NCBI RefSeq assembly: GCF_030813435.1
Contig: NZ_JAUSUG010000013.1
Span: 62,001 to 126,000, forward strand
DNA length: 64,000 nucleotides
Direction: 5' to 3'
Source: Evansella vedderi
Lineage (GTDB): Bacteria > Bacillota > Bacilli > Bacillales > Salisediminibacteriaceae
Position numbers and translations under genes: made by a program. The notes below the pieces were generated by a model that made no database searches, was not told the origin of the DNA, and worked only from the letters and a program-made list of their open reading frames with translations. This document shows, piece by piece, positions 46,906-56,188 of this stretch; position 1 is the stretch's first letter, and each line of letters starts with the position of its first letter.

Positions 46906-48219
46906 ATGTTTAGAAAATCGTTTACCACTTTATTTGTGGTTAGTATTCTATCAATTTTATTTGTTGCGGGATGCTCAAACAATGAATCCAGCGGTAATCA
47001 AGGGGCTGAAGGTGAAGAAGAGGTTACTATTAATTTCATGCACTTATGGCCAGCTGGTAGTTCACCGGATCATCATAGAATTGTAAATGAAATTATTGCT
47101 GAATTTGAAGAGTTACATTCTAATGTAACTGTAGAATTGGAAGTTTTAGAGAATGAGCAATATAAAAATCAGTTACAAGTAATTTCCTCATCCAACCAAT
47201 TGCCAGATGTCGGTATGACATGGCCTGCAGGATTTATGGAGCCTTACGTAAGAGGAGAAAGATTTGCATCACTTGATGATATTTTAGATGATGACTTCAA
47301 AAATTCTTTCGTTGCCGGTACTAGGGAAGCTTATGAAGTGAATGGAACAACGTATGCTCTACCGTTAGAATTAAATATTGCACCTGTTTTCTATAACAAA
47401 GCTATTTTTGAAGAAAATGGAGTTGAAGTTCCAGAAACGTATGAAGAATTTTTAGAAGTAGTAGATACATTGGTAGCTAACGGTGTGACACCAATCGCAC
47501 TTGGTAATAGAGATCGTTGGACTGGCTCTTTATGGTATATGTATTTAGCTGACAGAATTGGTGGAGATACTGCCCTTAATTCAGCAATTGACCGTAGTGG
47601 ATCCTTTGAAAATGAAAGTTTAATAGAAGCAGCTGCAGAAATTCAAAACTTAGTAGAAAGAAATGCCTTTATACGAGGGTTTAATGGTTTGTCTGACCAA
47701 GAAGCGAAATCAGAGTTTATGAACAGCAATGCAGCAATGTATTTAATTGGATCATGGGATTTACCAAATTACACAACAAATGAAGAGGTTCCTCAAGAGT
47801 TTAGAGACAGCATAGGTTTCTTTAAATTTCCACAAGTAGAAGGTGGCGCTGGAGATATCAATAGCTGGGTTGGTGGACCTGGAGTTGGACTCTTTGTTTC
47901 TGAGAACTCAGATGTTAAAGAAGAAGCAAAAGCATTTGTTAAGTACTTTGTGGAGAGATGGGGAAATCAAGCAGTTGTGGACGCTGGTGTTATTCCAGGA
48001 ACACAAGTAGATACGGAAGCAGTAGACTTACCTGATTTATTCATTGAAGTATTAGAAGATCTAAACAATGCTTCTAATATTACATTGTTTGCAGATGTAC
48101 AAATGAGTGCAAGTGTAGCAGAAACTCATCTAGACTTAATTCAAGCGTTATTTGGAAATGAAGTAACCCCTGAAGATTATGCAAAACAACATGAAGAAGC
48201 ATTGTCGCAAGAAGATTAA
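46906..48219 (+). CDS. Sugar-binding lipoprotein of the second ABC importer
   Basis: The 437-residue family 1 binding protein has lipobox FVAGC with Cys23 and typical folds such as YEVNGTTYALPLELNIAPVFYNK and WVGGPGVGLFVS. It is the extracellular receptor for the MalFG-type permeases at 48582 and 49478. The ligand is probably xylobiose or another short xylo-oligomer, given the GH43 gene that follows. Confidence 0.88.
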   Translation: MFRKSFTTLFVVSILSILFVAGCSNNESSGNQGAEGEEEVTINFMHLWPAGSSPDHHRIVNEIIAEFEELHSNVTVELEVLENEQYKNQLQVISSSNQLPDVGMTWPAGFMEPYVRGERFASLDDILDDDFKNSFVAGTREAYEVNGTTYALPLELNIAPVFYNKAIFEENGVEVPETYEEFLEVVDTLVANGVTPIALGNRDRWTGSLWYMYLADRIGGDTALNSAIDRSGSFENESLIEAAAEIQNLVERNAFIRGFNGLSDQEAKSEFMNSNAAMYLIGSWDLPNYTTNEEVPQEFRDSIGFFKFPQVEGGAGDINSWVGGPGVGLFVSENSDVKEEAKAFVKYFVERWGNQAVVDAGVIPGTQVDTEAVDLPDLFIEVLEDLNNASNITLFADVQMSASVAETHLDLIQALFGNEVTPEDYAKQHEEALSQED

Positions 48220-48270
48220 TTAACCATAAAACTATTACAGTAGGTTTCAAATAATTTTCATGAATGCTGT

Positions 48271-48322
48271 AAGAGGGTGACAATTGCAGGGAGTGTTTAC
48301 ACTTTGCAGTCACCCTCTTTAT
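48271..48322 (+). terminator. Terminator between binding protein and permeases
   Basis: AAGAGGGTGAC (48271-48281) and GTCACCCTCTT (48309-48319) are perfect 11-bp complements. As in the first importer operon, a terminator follows the binding-protein gene. Confidence 0.75.
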
Positions 48323-48326
48323 TAAA

Positions 48327-48542
48327 GGCTGTTTTCGCAAACTTTGTTGCTTTTTTAGACAGCATGGAGAAGCGAAAGGCGGCGACTCCAGCGACGAGCG
48401 TTGCTTCACGAGTATGCTTCGAGTTGTCTCGACGGATGCAGCTCCAGAGAGTTACTAGTAGAGGAAGAGACAGAAACTTTAACAGCTGAAGACACCGGTG
48501 CGACGAGTAATCGCAGGAGCAATCTATGCGAAAAGATCCTTA
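48327..48542 (+). repeat. Modular GC-rich repeat (GCTTGG subtype, right end lost)
   Basis: It starts GGCTGTTTTCGCAAACTTTG, continues with GGAGAAGCGAAAGGCGGCGA and CTCCAGCGACGAGCG, and ends in GCGACGAGTAATCGCAGGAG. The usual ATTACGCC hairpin module is missing. It separates the binding-protein gene from its permease genes. Confidence 0.7.
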
Positions 48543-48581
48543 TAAAGCATAGTTATTTTTTATAGAAGGGGGAGAGGTTAA

Positions 48582-49463
48582 ATGAATAAAGTAATGTCTG
48601 ATAAAAAGGTTATTGCATTGTACGTGCTTCCTGCATTCCTATTACTTATGATTCTCGTTTATGTCCCAATCGTCCTGACAGGCTATTACGGGTTAATGAA
48701 GTGGGATGGTATTGGGAGAATGGAATTTATTGGTTTAGATAATTATATCAGATTATTATCCGATGGAATGTTTTGGAGAAGTGCTTACCATTCTTTACTG
48801 TTAGCCATATTTTCTGTAATTAGTTTAGTAGGTTATTTAATTATCTCTCTTGTATTATCAGGAAAGATTAAAGGTGCAGATTTATTTAGAAAAATTTATT
48901 TAATTCCTATGCTACTGTCCTCTGTAGCGATTGCTCAACTATGGATGCGAATATATCACCCAACGAACGGTGTAATGAATAGATTTCTTATGTCATTAGG
49001 TATAGATGAACCGCCTCTCTGGCTAGCGGATACGAATATTGTTCTTTATGCCATTTTCATTCCGATTATTTGGCAATACGCTGGATTTTATATTTTGATT
49101 TATTATGCTGCATTACGTAATGTTCCTAATGAATTAGTGGAAGCAGCGAGAATTGATGGGGCAACACCTTGGCAAATTGGATATAAAATCAAATTGCCTT
49201 TAATTGCTGGAGTAATAAAAGTAACAATTGTTTTAGCCATTGTAGGTTCACTAAAGTACTTTGACTTAATTTGGGTAATGACTGGTGGAGGACCGAATGG
49301 AGCCAGTGAAGTAATTGCCTCGTACATGTATAAGCAAGCATTTAGTCAATACAATTTTGGATATGGTAGTGCTATCGGCTTCTCTTTACTTCTACTTTGT
49401 TTAGGGGTAACTTGGCTAATTCGTAAATTAACAGTAAACAAAGATGATCAAATACAATACTAA
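48582..49463 (+). CDS. ABC importer permease (MalF type)
   Basis: The 293-residue protein has six membrane helices, an N-terminal LYVLPAFLLLMILVYVPI, and the EAA loop LVEAARIDGATPWQIGYKI. It forms the channel with the next gene product. Confidence 0.9.
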   Translation: MNKVMSDKKVIALYVLPAFLLLMILVYVPIVLTGYYGLMKWDGIGRMEFIGLDNYIRLLSDGMFWRSAYHSLLLAIFSVISLVGYLIISLVLSGKIKGADLFRKIYLIPMLLSSVAIAQLWMRIYHPTNGVMNRFLMSLGIDEPPLWLADTNIVLYAIFIPIIWQYAGFYILIYYAALRNVPNELVEAARIDGATPWQIGYKIKLPLIAGVIKVTIVLAIVGSLKYFDLIWVMTGGGPNGASEVIASYMYKQAFSQYNFGYGSAIGFSLLLLCLGVTWLIRKLTVNKDDQIQY

Positions 49464-49477
49464 AAGGAGGATTGGCA

Positions 49478-50362
49478 ATGCAGACAGAAATTCAAAGTAA
49501 AACAAATACGTCAGCAGCAAAAACGAATGTATCGTTATTACAACGTATAGCTAAAATCTTTTTATATTTAACCCTTATTATTGTAGCTATTGTCCAAGTC
49601 CTTCCTTTAATATGGTTATTTCTATTTTCATTAAAAAATAATCAAGAGGTGTTTAATTCCCCGCCACTATCTATCCCAACAGACCCTAAATGGGATAATT
49701 ATATTAGGGCGTGGACAGAAGGAAACATCGGACAATACTTTTTTAATAGTGTATTCATTACAGCATCAGCCGTTATTTTAACTGTTCTGTTGGCCAGTTT
49801 AGTGACTTTTGCAATTACACGTATGAATTGGAAGTTAAATAAACTAGTTTTGGGCTTATTTATGGTAGGACTTATGATTCCCGTCCATTCCACTCTTATC
49901 CCTTTATTTAACTTCTTTATCAATATTAACTTAATGGACCATCCGTTAGCGATTATTTTAACGTACACGGCATTTAATTTACCAATTACAATTATGATTT
50001 TACTAGGATTTTATTATACACTCCCACGAGAATTGGAAGAAGCAGCAATTATGGATGGTTGCTCCATACACCGTTTATTCTTCCGAATCGTATTACCGAT
50101 GACTGCACCAGTTGTAGCAACGACAGCAATCATTAATATGATTTACAATTGGAATGAATTTGTATTTGTAAATACATTTATAAGCTCTGACAAATATAAA
50201 ACCCTAACCGTTGGTATTCAAAATTTTATAGGACAATACCAAACAGATTGGGGCGCCATTGGTGCAACTTTAATGATAAGTATACTTCCAATTTTAATTG
50301 CATTTGTAATATTAAGTAATCGTATAGTGGAAGGTATTACTTCAGGTTCAGTAAAGGGTTAA
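49478..50362 (+). CDS. ABC importer permease (MalG type)
   Basis: The 294-residue protein has six helices, SLKNNQEVFNSPPLSIP near the N-terminus, and the EAA loop ELEEAAIMDGCSIHRLFFRI. The ATG at 49478 is seven bases from AAGGAGG, so the in-frame TTG at 49472 is rejected. No ATPase gene is nearby, so a shared MsmX-like ATPase is expected. Confidence 0.9.
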   Translation: MQTEIQSKTNTSAAKTNVSLLQRIAKIFLYLTLIIVAIVQVLPLIWLFLFSLKNNQEVFNSPPLSIPTDPKWDNYIRAWTEGNIGQYFFNSVFITASAVILTVLLASLVTFAITRMNWKLNKLVLGLFMVGLMIPVHSTLIPLFNFFININLMDHPLAIILTYTAFNLPITIMILLGFYYTLPRELEEAAIMDGCSIHRLFFRIVLPMTAPVVATTAIINMIYNWNEFVFVNTFISSDKYKTLTVGIQNFIGQYQTDWGAIGATLMISILPILIAFVILSNRIVEGITSGSVKG

Positions 50363-50392
50363 TGAAATTTAAGATTTGTGTATCGTATAAAC

Positions 50393-50425
50393 TAGTCCCC
50401 TGCATAGGTGTGGGGGGCTTTTTAT
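50393..50425 (+). terminator. Terminator of the second importer operon
   Basis: AGTCCCC (50394-50400) pairs with GGGGGGCT (about 50412-50419), followed by TTTTT. Confidence 0.7.
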
Positions 50426-50471
50426 AAGAAGAACCTAGTGTATTATCTATTTTGTTTTTATGTTCAATAAA

Positions 50472-50485
50472 TGAAAGCGTTATAC
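50472..50485 (+). promoter_or_regulatory. Candidate cre site of the beta-xylosidase gene
   Basis: TGAAAGCGTTATAC matches the cre consensus at 12 of 14 positions, about 100 bp before the start. Confidence 0.4.
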
Positions 50486-50583
50486 TTTCTTAAGTATATA
50501 CTAAATTATCCATGGATTTTATCTGTTAAACGCTATAGTATAATAGTTTTATATTCTGTTTTTTAGACTGGAGGAGGTTTATC

Positions 50584-52194
50584 ATGGCAACAATTCAAAA
50601 TCCAATATTAACAGGTTTTAACCCAGACCCAAGTATTTGTCGCGTAGGTGAAGACTACTATATAGCTGTATCTACCTTTGAATGGTTTCCAGGAGTGGGA
50701 ATCTATCATTCAAAGGATTTAAAAAATTGGCGATTAGTTTCTAGACCATTAAATAGATTAAGTCAATTAAATATGATGGGTAACCCAAACTCTGGTGGTA
50801 TTTGGGCTCCACAGCTTTCACATGCAGATGGACAGTTCTATTTAATTTATACAGATGTAAAAGTAACAGAAGGTCAATGGAAAGATTCCCACAACTACTT
50901 AACTACTTGTAAAACGATTGATGGAGAATGGGCTGATCCTATATACATGAACAGTTCAGGCTTCGATCCGTCTTTATTCCATAACGATGATGGAAAAAAA
51001 TATTTTGTAAACATGGTATGGGATCAGCGTGTAGGCAACCATCCATTTTACGGAATCGTACTGCAGGAATATAATCACGAAGAACAAAAGCTAGTTGGGA
51101 AAAAGGAAGTAATTTTTAAAGGGACAGATATTAAATTAACAGAAGCACCACATCTTTATAAAATTAATGATTACTACTATCTATTAACAGCAGAAGGTGG
51201 AACCAAGTACGACCATTGTGCTACAATCGCACGTTCTAAGGATCTATGGGGACCATATGAAGTTCATCCAGAGAATCCTTTAATTACTTCATTCCCTTAT
51301 CCGAGAAATCCATTACAAAAGGCAGGGCATGCTTCGATTGTACAAACCCATACAGACGAATGGTTTTTAGTACATTTAACGGGACGCCCATTATCGAGAG
51401 AAGGTCAACCTTTGCTAGATCCTAGAGGATACTGTCCCCTTGGAAGAGAAACGGCGATCCAAAGGTTGGAGTGGAAGAACGATTGGCCATATGTTGTTGG
51501 CGGAAATCAACCGTCCCTTGAGATTGAAGGACCGAAGATCGAAGAACATGTTTGGGAAAGTGATTATCCTGAAAAAGACGATTTCGATTCGGAAACATTA
51601 AATTTAAACTTCCAATCATTACGTATTCCGTTAGGAGAAGACATTGTTTCTCTAAAAGATAACCCAGGGCATTTACGTCTGTACGGAAGGGAATCCTTAA
51701 CTTCTAAGTTTACACAAGCCCATGTAGCACGACGTTGGCAGCATTTTAATTTTACAGCGGAAACAAAGGTAGCATTCCAGCCAGAATCATTTCAACAATC
51801 TGCAGGGTTAGTAAACTATTACAACACGGAAAACTGGACGTCCCTGCAAATTTCATGGCATGAGGAAAAAGGAAGAATTCTAGAACTTTACACATGTGAT
51901 AACTTTACTTTTGCTCAACCGTTAAGTGGGAATGAAATTGTCATCCCTGAAGATGTGGAATATGTTTACCTCCGTGTTGATGTGAAAACGGCAATTTATA
52001 ACTATTCCTACTCCTTTGATGGAGAAAATTGGACGGAGATTCCAATTGATTTTGAATCTCACAAGCTTTCTGATGATTATATTCAAGGCGGCGGATTCTT
52101 CACAGGGGCATTTGTAGGAATGCAATGCCAAGATACTTCCGGAGAAAAAAAGTTTGCTGACTTTGATTATTTTATTTATAAAGCCCAAAACTAA
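50584..52194 (+). CDS. xynB: Beta-xylosidase (GH43)
   Basis: The 536-residue cytoplasmic enzyme releases xylose from xylobiose and xylo-oligomers. The base Asp15 (GFNPDPSI), the pKa modulator Asp128 (GFDPSLF) and the acid Glu187 (LTEAPHLY) fall at the same positions as in the characterised Geobacillus XynB3. The N-terminal five-blade propeller is followed by the beta-sandwich domain from about residue 330, as usual. It completes intracellular xylan breakdown. Confidence 0.95.
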   Translation: MATIQNPILTGFNPDPSICRVGEDYYIAVSTFEWFPGVGIYHSKDLKNWRLVSRPLNRLSQLNMMGNPNSGGIWAPQLSHADGQFYLIYTDVKVTEGQWKDSHNYLTTCKTIDGEWADPIYMNSSGFDPSLFHNDDGKKYFVNMVWDQRVGNHPFYGIVLQEYNHEEQKLVGKKEVIFKGTDIKLTEAPHLYKINDYYYLLTAEGGTKYDHCATIARSKDLWGPYEVHPENPLITSFPYPRNPLQKAGHASIVQTHTDEWFLVHLTGRPLSREGQPLLDPRGYCPLGRETAIQRLEWKNDWPYVVGGNQPSLEIEGPKIEEHVWESDYPEKDDFDSETLNLNFQSLRIPLGEDIVSLKDNPGHLRLYGRESLTSKFTQAHVARRWQHFNFTAETKVAFQPESFQQSAGLVNYYNTENWTSLQISWHEEKGRILELYTCDNFTFAQPLSGNEIVIPEDVEYVYLRVDVKTAIYNYSYSFDGENWTEIPIDFESHKLSDDYIQGGGFFTGAFVGMQCQDTSGEKKFADFDYFIYKAQN

Positions 52195-52220
52195 TAGTCA
52201 AACGTTTCAAATAGAGCTAG

Positions 52221-52252
52221 AAAGGCAAGGTTGATGAGACCTTGCCTTTTTA
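52221..52252. terminator. Terminator between convergent xynB and GH4 gene
   Basis: AAAGGCAAGGT (52221-52231) and ACCTTGCCTTT (52239-52249) are perfect complements followed by T. Confidence 0.8.
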
Positions 52253-52278
52253 AGTCTTAAGTACATGGAATTTACTTA

Positions 52279-53580
52279 TTATTTGTACTTCGGTAACCAA
52301 TCCCCATGTGCTTCAATAAGGTCATCACACATAGAGATGATATCATCCATAGATAGCTCCGAATTGGTGTGGGGATCTAAGAGAGCAGCTTGATAAATAT
52401 GTTCTTTCTTTAACGTAATAGCAGCTTCAATCGTTAAAAACTGTGTATTAATGTTGGTACGGTTCAATGCAGCTAATTGCTCTGGTAATTCTCCCACATA
52501 GGAAGGAAGAACTCCACTTCGGTCAACTACGCACGGAACTTCTACACAAGCCTTCGTCGGTAAGTTAGAGATTAATCCTCCTGTGTTTAGGACGTTACCG
52601 CCAAATTTAAACGGAACATTCGTTTCCATCGCCTCAATTATGTAAGAACTATATTCGTGTGTTCTTTCATGGTGCAACTGCCTGTTATTTACCATTTCTT
52701 CACGCATTTTTGTCCAATTATTGATCTGTTCCACACAACGACGTGGATATTCATCTAAAGGAATGTTAAAACGATCAATTAATTCCGGATAACGCTCTTT
52801 AATGAAATATGGGTGATATTCTGCATTGTGTTCCGAAGATTCTGTTACGTAATACCCAAATTTATCCATTAATTCGAAACGGACCATATCATTATGCTTC
52901 GACTTCTGCTTCTCCTTGGCACGCTTTTTTATTTCTGGATATAGATCTACTCCATTTTTTTTAACCTCTAGTAACCATGCCATATGATTGATCCCTGCAA
53001 TTTTTTCTTGAATACCATCATGTTCCATATCAAGAGATTTAAATAAATGCTCCGTACAAATTTGGACACTATGACATAAGCCTACCGTTTGAATATTAGT
53101 ATAACGAAGCATGGTTCCCGTTAAGGTGGCCATAGGGTTTGTATAATTTAAAAACAAGGCATCAGGGCAAACCTCTTCCATATCCTTTGAAAAATCTAGC
53201 ATTACTGGAATAGTTCTTAGGCTGCGGAAAATACCCCCTATTCCAATGGTATCAGCAATCGTTTGTCTTAAGCCGTATTTTTTAGGGATTTCGAAGTCAA
53301 TTACCGTGCTAGGTTCATAACCGCCTATCTGTACGGCGTTGATCACGTATTTAGCTCCCCTTAATGACTCTTTACGATCCAAATAAGCCTTGACTTTAAT
53401 CGATGGATTATATTTTTCCGTTAAGTTTAAGAGCATTTTTTCTGAATCTTTTAATCTTGTCTCATCAATATCATGTAAAGCAAACTCAAACCCGTTTAAT
53501 GCTTCTACAAACATACAGTCTCCTAGTACATTTTTTGCAAAAACAGTACTACCAGCTCCGATAAAAGTAATTTTGGACAT
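52279..53580 (-). CDS. GH4 family glycosidase, probable alpha-galactosidase
   Basis: The 433-residue NAD- and metal-dependent GH4 enzyme has the N-terminal ITFIGAGSTVFAKN, FLNYTNPMA, and the metal-binding GLCHSVQ that is typical of MelA-type members. Length matches Bacillus MelA (432). Its neighbour is a divergent AraC regulator. Alpha-glucuronidase or alpha-glucosidase activity within GH4 cannot be excluded, and the location beside the xylan island leaves this open. Confidence 0.8.
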   Translation of the reverse strand: MSKITFIGAGSTVFAKNVLGDCMFVEALNGFEFALHDIDETRLKDSEKMLLNLTEKYNPSIKVKAYLDRKESLRGAKYVINAVQIGGYEPSTVIDFEIPKKYGLRQTIADTIGIGGIFRSLRTIPVMLDFSKDMEEVCPDALFLNYTNPMATLTGTMLRYTNIQTVGLCHSVQICTEHLFKSLDMEHDGIQEKIAGINHMAWLLEVKKNGVDLYPEIKKRAKEKQKSKHNDMVRFELMDKFGYYVTESSEHNAEYHPYFIKERYPELIDRFNIPLDEYPRRCVEQINNWTKMREEMVNNRQLHHERTHEYSSYIIEAMETNVPFKFGGNVLNTGGLISNLPTKACVEVPCVVDRSGVLPSYVGELPEQLAALNRTNINTQFLTIEAAITLKKEHIYQAALLDPHTNSELSMDDIISMCDDLIEAHGDWLPKYK

Positions 53581-53617
53581 AGTGAAACCTCCATTAAGGT
53601 AATTTATTGTTTGTTAA

Positions 53618-53631
53618 TATAAACGCTTTCT
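53618..53631. promoter_or_regulatory. Candidate cre site in the GH4-AraC divergent region
   Basis: TATAAACGCTTTCT matches the cre consensus at 13 of 14 positions, about 40 bp upstream of the GH4 start. Confidence 0.55.
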
Positions 53632-53704
53632 CCTACTCCATCTAATGATAAAATCAGATATAGCAACCGTAAATGGTAATATGGTGTGATTGGAGGGTAA
53701 AATA

Positions 53705-54592
53705 TTGCTTAATAAATTACAGTTGCCAAATGAAACAATTGCCATTAGAACGCAAGATAAAGTGATGGAGACGTTGGTTGATATCTATGTGGTGGGAAAA
53801 CAGAAGGTCGATTTTCAAGACTATTATTGGAATGGGCTAAAAAGACAGGAAAGGGATGTGTTCATCTTTCAATATACCTTGTCAGGGGAAGGGGCCATTC
53901 ATGTTCATGGAAAAACCTATAAGCTTCAGAAGGGGCAAGCTTTTATGGTGGAGGTACCAAGTGATCACTATTATTATATACCTGAAGAAAGCGAGGAGTG
54001 GGAGTTTATTTTCCTTACACTAAAGGGTCAGGCAGCTGCATCCTGCTGGAATTATATTATGGAGCAGTTTGGTAATGTAGTAACGATACCAATGGAATCT
54101 CAGTTAATTAATCAAGTGTTTAACATCTATCAGCAAGCATATGACAGAGATCTCCTGGACAATTATTATGCTTCCTCCCAAGCCTATGGTTTTATAATGG
54201 ACTGTTACCGGTATTTTAAACAATTTAAAACAGATTCAGATTTACCGGAGAAAATAGTCCTCGCAACTAATATGATAAAAAAACGCTACAAGGAACCCCT
54301 ATCTGTGGAGGAAATTGCGGATGCTGTTCAACTCTCGAAATATTATTTTATTAAATTGTTTCGGGAAAATATGAACATGACGCCAATGCAATATGTAACG
54401 AAAATAAGGTTAGAGCAAGCATTACACTTATTGAGATATACGGATTCAACCGTTAAGGAAATTGCAAAACTAGTTGGTTATTCTGATGATAACTACTTTA
54501 ATAAAGTATTTCGAAAGGTTGTTGGGATTTCACCAGGGGAATTTCGTAAAAACAAACATTCCCTACCGTTTGACAGGTTGGTGATTCAATAA
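53705..54592 (+). CDS. AraC-family regulator with cupin sensor domain
   Basis: The 295-residue protein has an N-terminal AraC cupin (VFIFQYTLSGEGAIHVHGK) and a C-terminal HTH pair (LSVEEIADAVQLSKYYFIKL; IAKLVGYSDDNYFNKVFRK). It probably regulates the divergent GH4 gene. I choose TTG 53705, seven bases after GGAGGG. The in-frame TTG at 53690 overlaps that site. Element B3 follows its stop. Confidence 0.87.
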   Translation: MLNKLQLPNETIAIRTQDKVMETLVDIYVVGKQKVDFQDYYWNGLKRQERDVFIFQYTLSGEGAIHVHGKTYKLQKGQAFMVEVPSDHYYYIPEESEEWEFIFLTLKGQAAASCWNYIMEQFGNVVTIPMESQLINQVFNIYQQAYDRDLLDNYYASSQAYGFIMDCYRYFKQFKTDSDLPEKIVLATNMIKKRYKEPLSVEEIADAVQLSKYYFIKLFRENMNMTPMQYVTKIRLEQALHLLRYTDSTVKEIAKLVGYSDDNYFNKVFRKVVGISPGEFRKNKHSLPFDRLVIQ

Positions 54593-54610
54593 GTCTACCC
54601 TGAAAATAGG

Positions 54611-54735
54611 TTGCACAAAAGATCGCACTTTATCTTTTGTGCCACCGAAGCAATGAGCGAAGCCGCCGCAATCTTTACAAAGGTAGCTAGGAGTGAGGGT
54701 TTCCTAGCTATCTTTTTTGCGACGAGTAACCGCAG
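54611..54735 (+). repeat. 3'-end structured element B3, sense to the AraC gene
   Basis: GCACAAAAGAT (from about 54613) pairs with the proximal ATCTTTTGTGC (about 54632-54642) and could also pair with the distal ATCTTTTTTGC (about 54710-54720). GCAATGAGCG is shared with B1 and B2, and the tip stem is TAGCTAGGA/TCCTAGCTA. It begins about 20 nt after the stop codon. A GCGACGAGTAACCGCAGGAG module of the other repeat family follows. Confidence 0.6.
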
Positions 54736-54889
54736 GAGCAAAATGCTTTCACTCCCTTTCCTCGGACGACCTGTCAAGCCCCCACGGTCTTCTCCCTGTG
54801 TGGTCTTGGCTTGCTCGTTCTTACGCAGGTGTGTCTTTCCCTAAAGGTAATTGTGTCCTTTAGAACGGCTTCCTGAGGACATAACCATC
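54736..54889. other. Non-coding stretch without assignable content
   Basis: No gene, terminator or promoter could be supported here. It follows element B3 and precedes a decayed transporter fragment. Confidence 0.4.
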
Positions 54890-55143
54890 GAAATAAATAA
54901 AATTATGTCCTCTATTATTCACTCCTTAGGTGCTTTGTGCGGCGCGATGACGAGTACACCAGGGTTAGGAGCATGTAATAATTTAATAGATGTAGAGGAC
55001 CAGCCATTGCTTAATCACCTGCTTATCCCATTGCTTTATTTTTTGCAGCTATTGCAGCTCAATTATTAGACTTATTCTTTGAAAAAAATATCCCAGAATC
55101 AAAACAGCCCGTTTCACTGGAAGCGTGCTGTTTTTTGTATTAA
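54890..55143 (+). pseudogene. Frameshifted C-terminal remnant of an Asp-Al_Ex (AspT/YidE-like) transporter
   Basis: One frame gives SSIIHSLGALCGAMTSTPGL then GACNNLIDVEDQPLLN, matching the conserved GAxTSTPGLGA region of AspT/YidE-type transporters. Similarity then moves to another frame at about 55015, SPAYPIALFFAAIAAQLLDL, which runs to TAA at 55141-55143. The rest of the gene is absent. A terminator at 55101-55136 lies within the last codons, so the original end was probably rearranged as well. Confidence 0.65.
55101..55136 (+). terminator. Terminator at the transporter remnant
   Basis: AAAACAGC (55101-55108) pairs with GCTGTTTT (55127-55134), followed by TT. Confidence 0.55.
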
Positions 55144-55425
55144 GCTATGTTAAACTTTGATGTTGATTTTCGCTTCAGAAACTTCAATTACGGCCTAAAG
55201 GCAGCCCACGTCCTTGCGTCTGCGATTATTCGACGCAAACTACTCGAGGTAGCGTCTCAGGTCCCGTTTGTGGGCAACGCGTAATGTCACCATCCTGGCT
55301 CCGCGGGCAACGCTTCAGACTCCTCGTCCATGCGGGAATCTTCCGCCGTTGCTTTTCCCGCAGGAGTCTCCTATCTTCCGCTACAATCAACAGTGTTAAA
55401 AATCAACACTGACTCTTAACAAAGC
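55144..55425 (-). repeat. Modular GC-rich repeat (GCTCTGTTAAA subtype, reverse orientation)
   Basis: The segment runs from GCTATGTTAAACTTTGATGT to TCTTAACAAAGC. It carries, in reverse, the ATTACG/CGTAAT hairpin module with GCCCAC/GTGGGC, and the GGAGTCTCCTATCTTCCGCT end. It corresponds to 56759-57039 read on the other strand. Confidence 0.75.
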
Positions 55426-55457
55426 TTTGTATTAAAAAAATTTTTTTTCGTAGATAA

Positions 55458-55486
55458 TGAAACTTTTTTGGAGGATATTCAGTAGA
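55458..55486 (+). promoter_or_regulatory. Possible SigW-type promoter of the pspA operon
   Basis: TGAAAC at 55458-55463 is followed after 17 bp by AGTAGA, one base off the CGTA -10 core of SigW promoters. In Bacillus subtilis the homologous pspA and yuaFG operons are SigW-dependent. The match is partial, so this is tentative. Confidence 0.35.
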
Positions 55487-55607
55487 ATAAGTATCCTTCG
55501 AATTTCTTATTTAACATTTATAGTAAGGCAAGTTTATGTTAAGCTTTACAAATAGATTCCAATTTCTGTGATGTTGGAGTGGTTCATTTAGAATAGGAGG
55601 GAGGACC

Positions 55608-56174
55608 TTGTTTTCCTTTTATAGACGTATGAAAGAAAGACTATCCTTTGGTGGGATACGGGAAAAGGGAGATTCCCCGGAAGACTTCCTAGATCAATTT
55701 ATATTTGATATGCGTGAGGATATTGCCGAGGCCGAACAGGCAACTAGAAAGATGATTGTAGAAGAAAAGCTCCTATTGAAACGAATCCGTAATGCGAAGG
55801 AAAAGTTGGAAAAACGACAAAAACAAGCATTGGAAGCTCTTGAATTAGGAAAGGAAGATTTAGCTAGAAGGGCGTTAGAAGACAAAAATCTTATTGCCCA
55901 AGAAATAAAACAGTTAGAATCACTTTATGAAAGCACCTCACGGCAAGTTAATCAGCTAAGGGAAAAGGTAAAAGAACTGAAAGCATATTACCAAGATTTG
56001 CAGCTAAAGCGGGATGCCTTTAAAACAAAATCCACTGCCGCTGATGTTACCACGGAATTGTATCAATTAAAAACATCCACTTCTACAGGAGAAAATAACG
56101 CTGCCCTACCGTCAACGGATGAAGTGGAAATGGAGCTTAAGAAACTAAAGGATATGATAAACAAAAATAAGTAA
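55608..56174 (+). CDS. PspA/IM30 family protein
   Basis: The 188-residue protein is almost wholly helical coiled coil with PspA hallmarks: an N-terminal amphipathic segment (MFSFYRRMKERLSFGG), FDMREDIAEAEQATRKMIVEEK, and DLARRALEDKN. It is shorter than classical PspA (about 220). It should support the membrane under envelope stress. The start is TTG behind GGAGGGAGG. It leads an operon with an NfeD-like gene and a flotillin gene. Confidence 0.82.
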   Translation: MFSFYRRMKERLSFGGIREKGDSPEDFLDQFIFDMREDIAEAEQATRKMIVEEKLLLKRIRNAKEKLEKRQKQALEALELGKEDLARRALEDKNLIAQEIKQLESLYESTSRQVNQLREKVKELKAYYQDLQLKRDAFKTKSTAADVTTELYQLKTSTSTGENNAALPSTDEVEMELKKLKDMINKNK

Positions 56175-56188
56175 GGGGGGATATTGGT

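Noticed and set aside
54611-54844. Open frame after the AraC gene
   Set aside because: It is made of element B3 and repeat modules and has no recognisable protein features.
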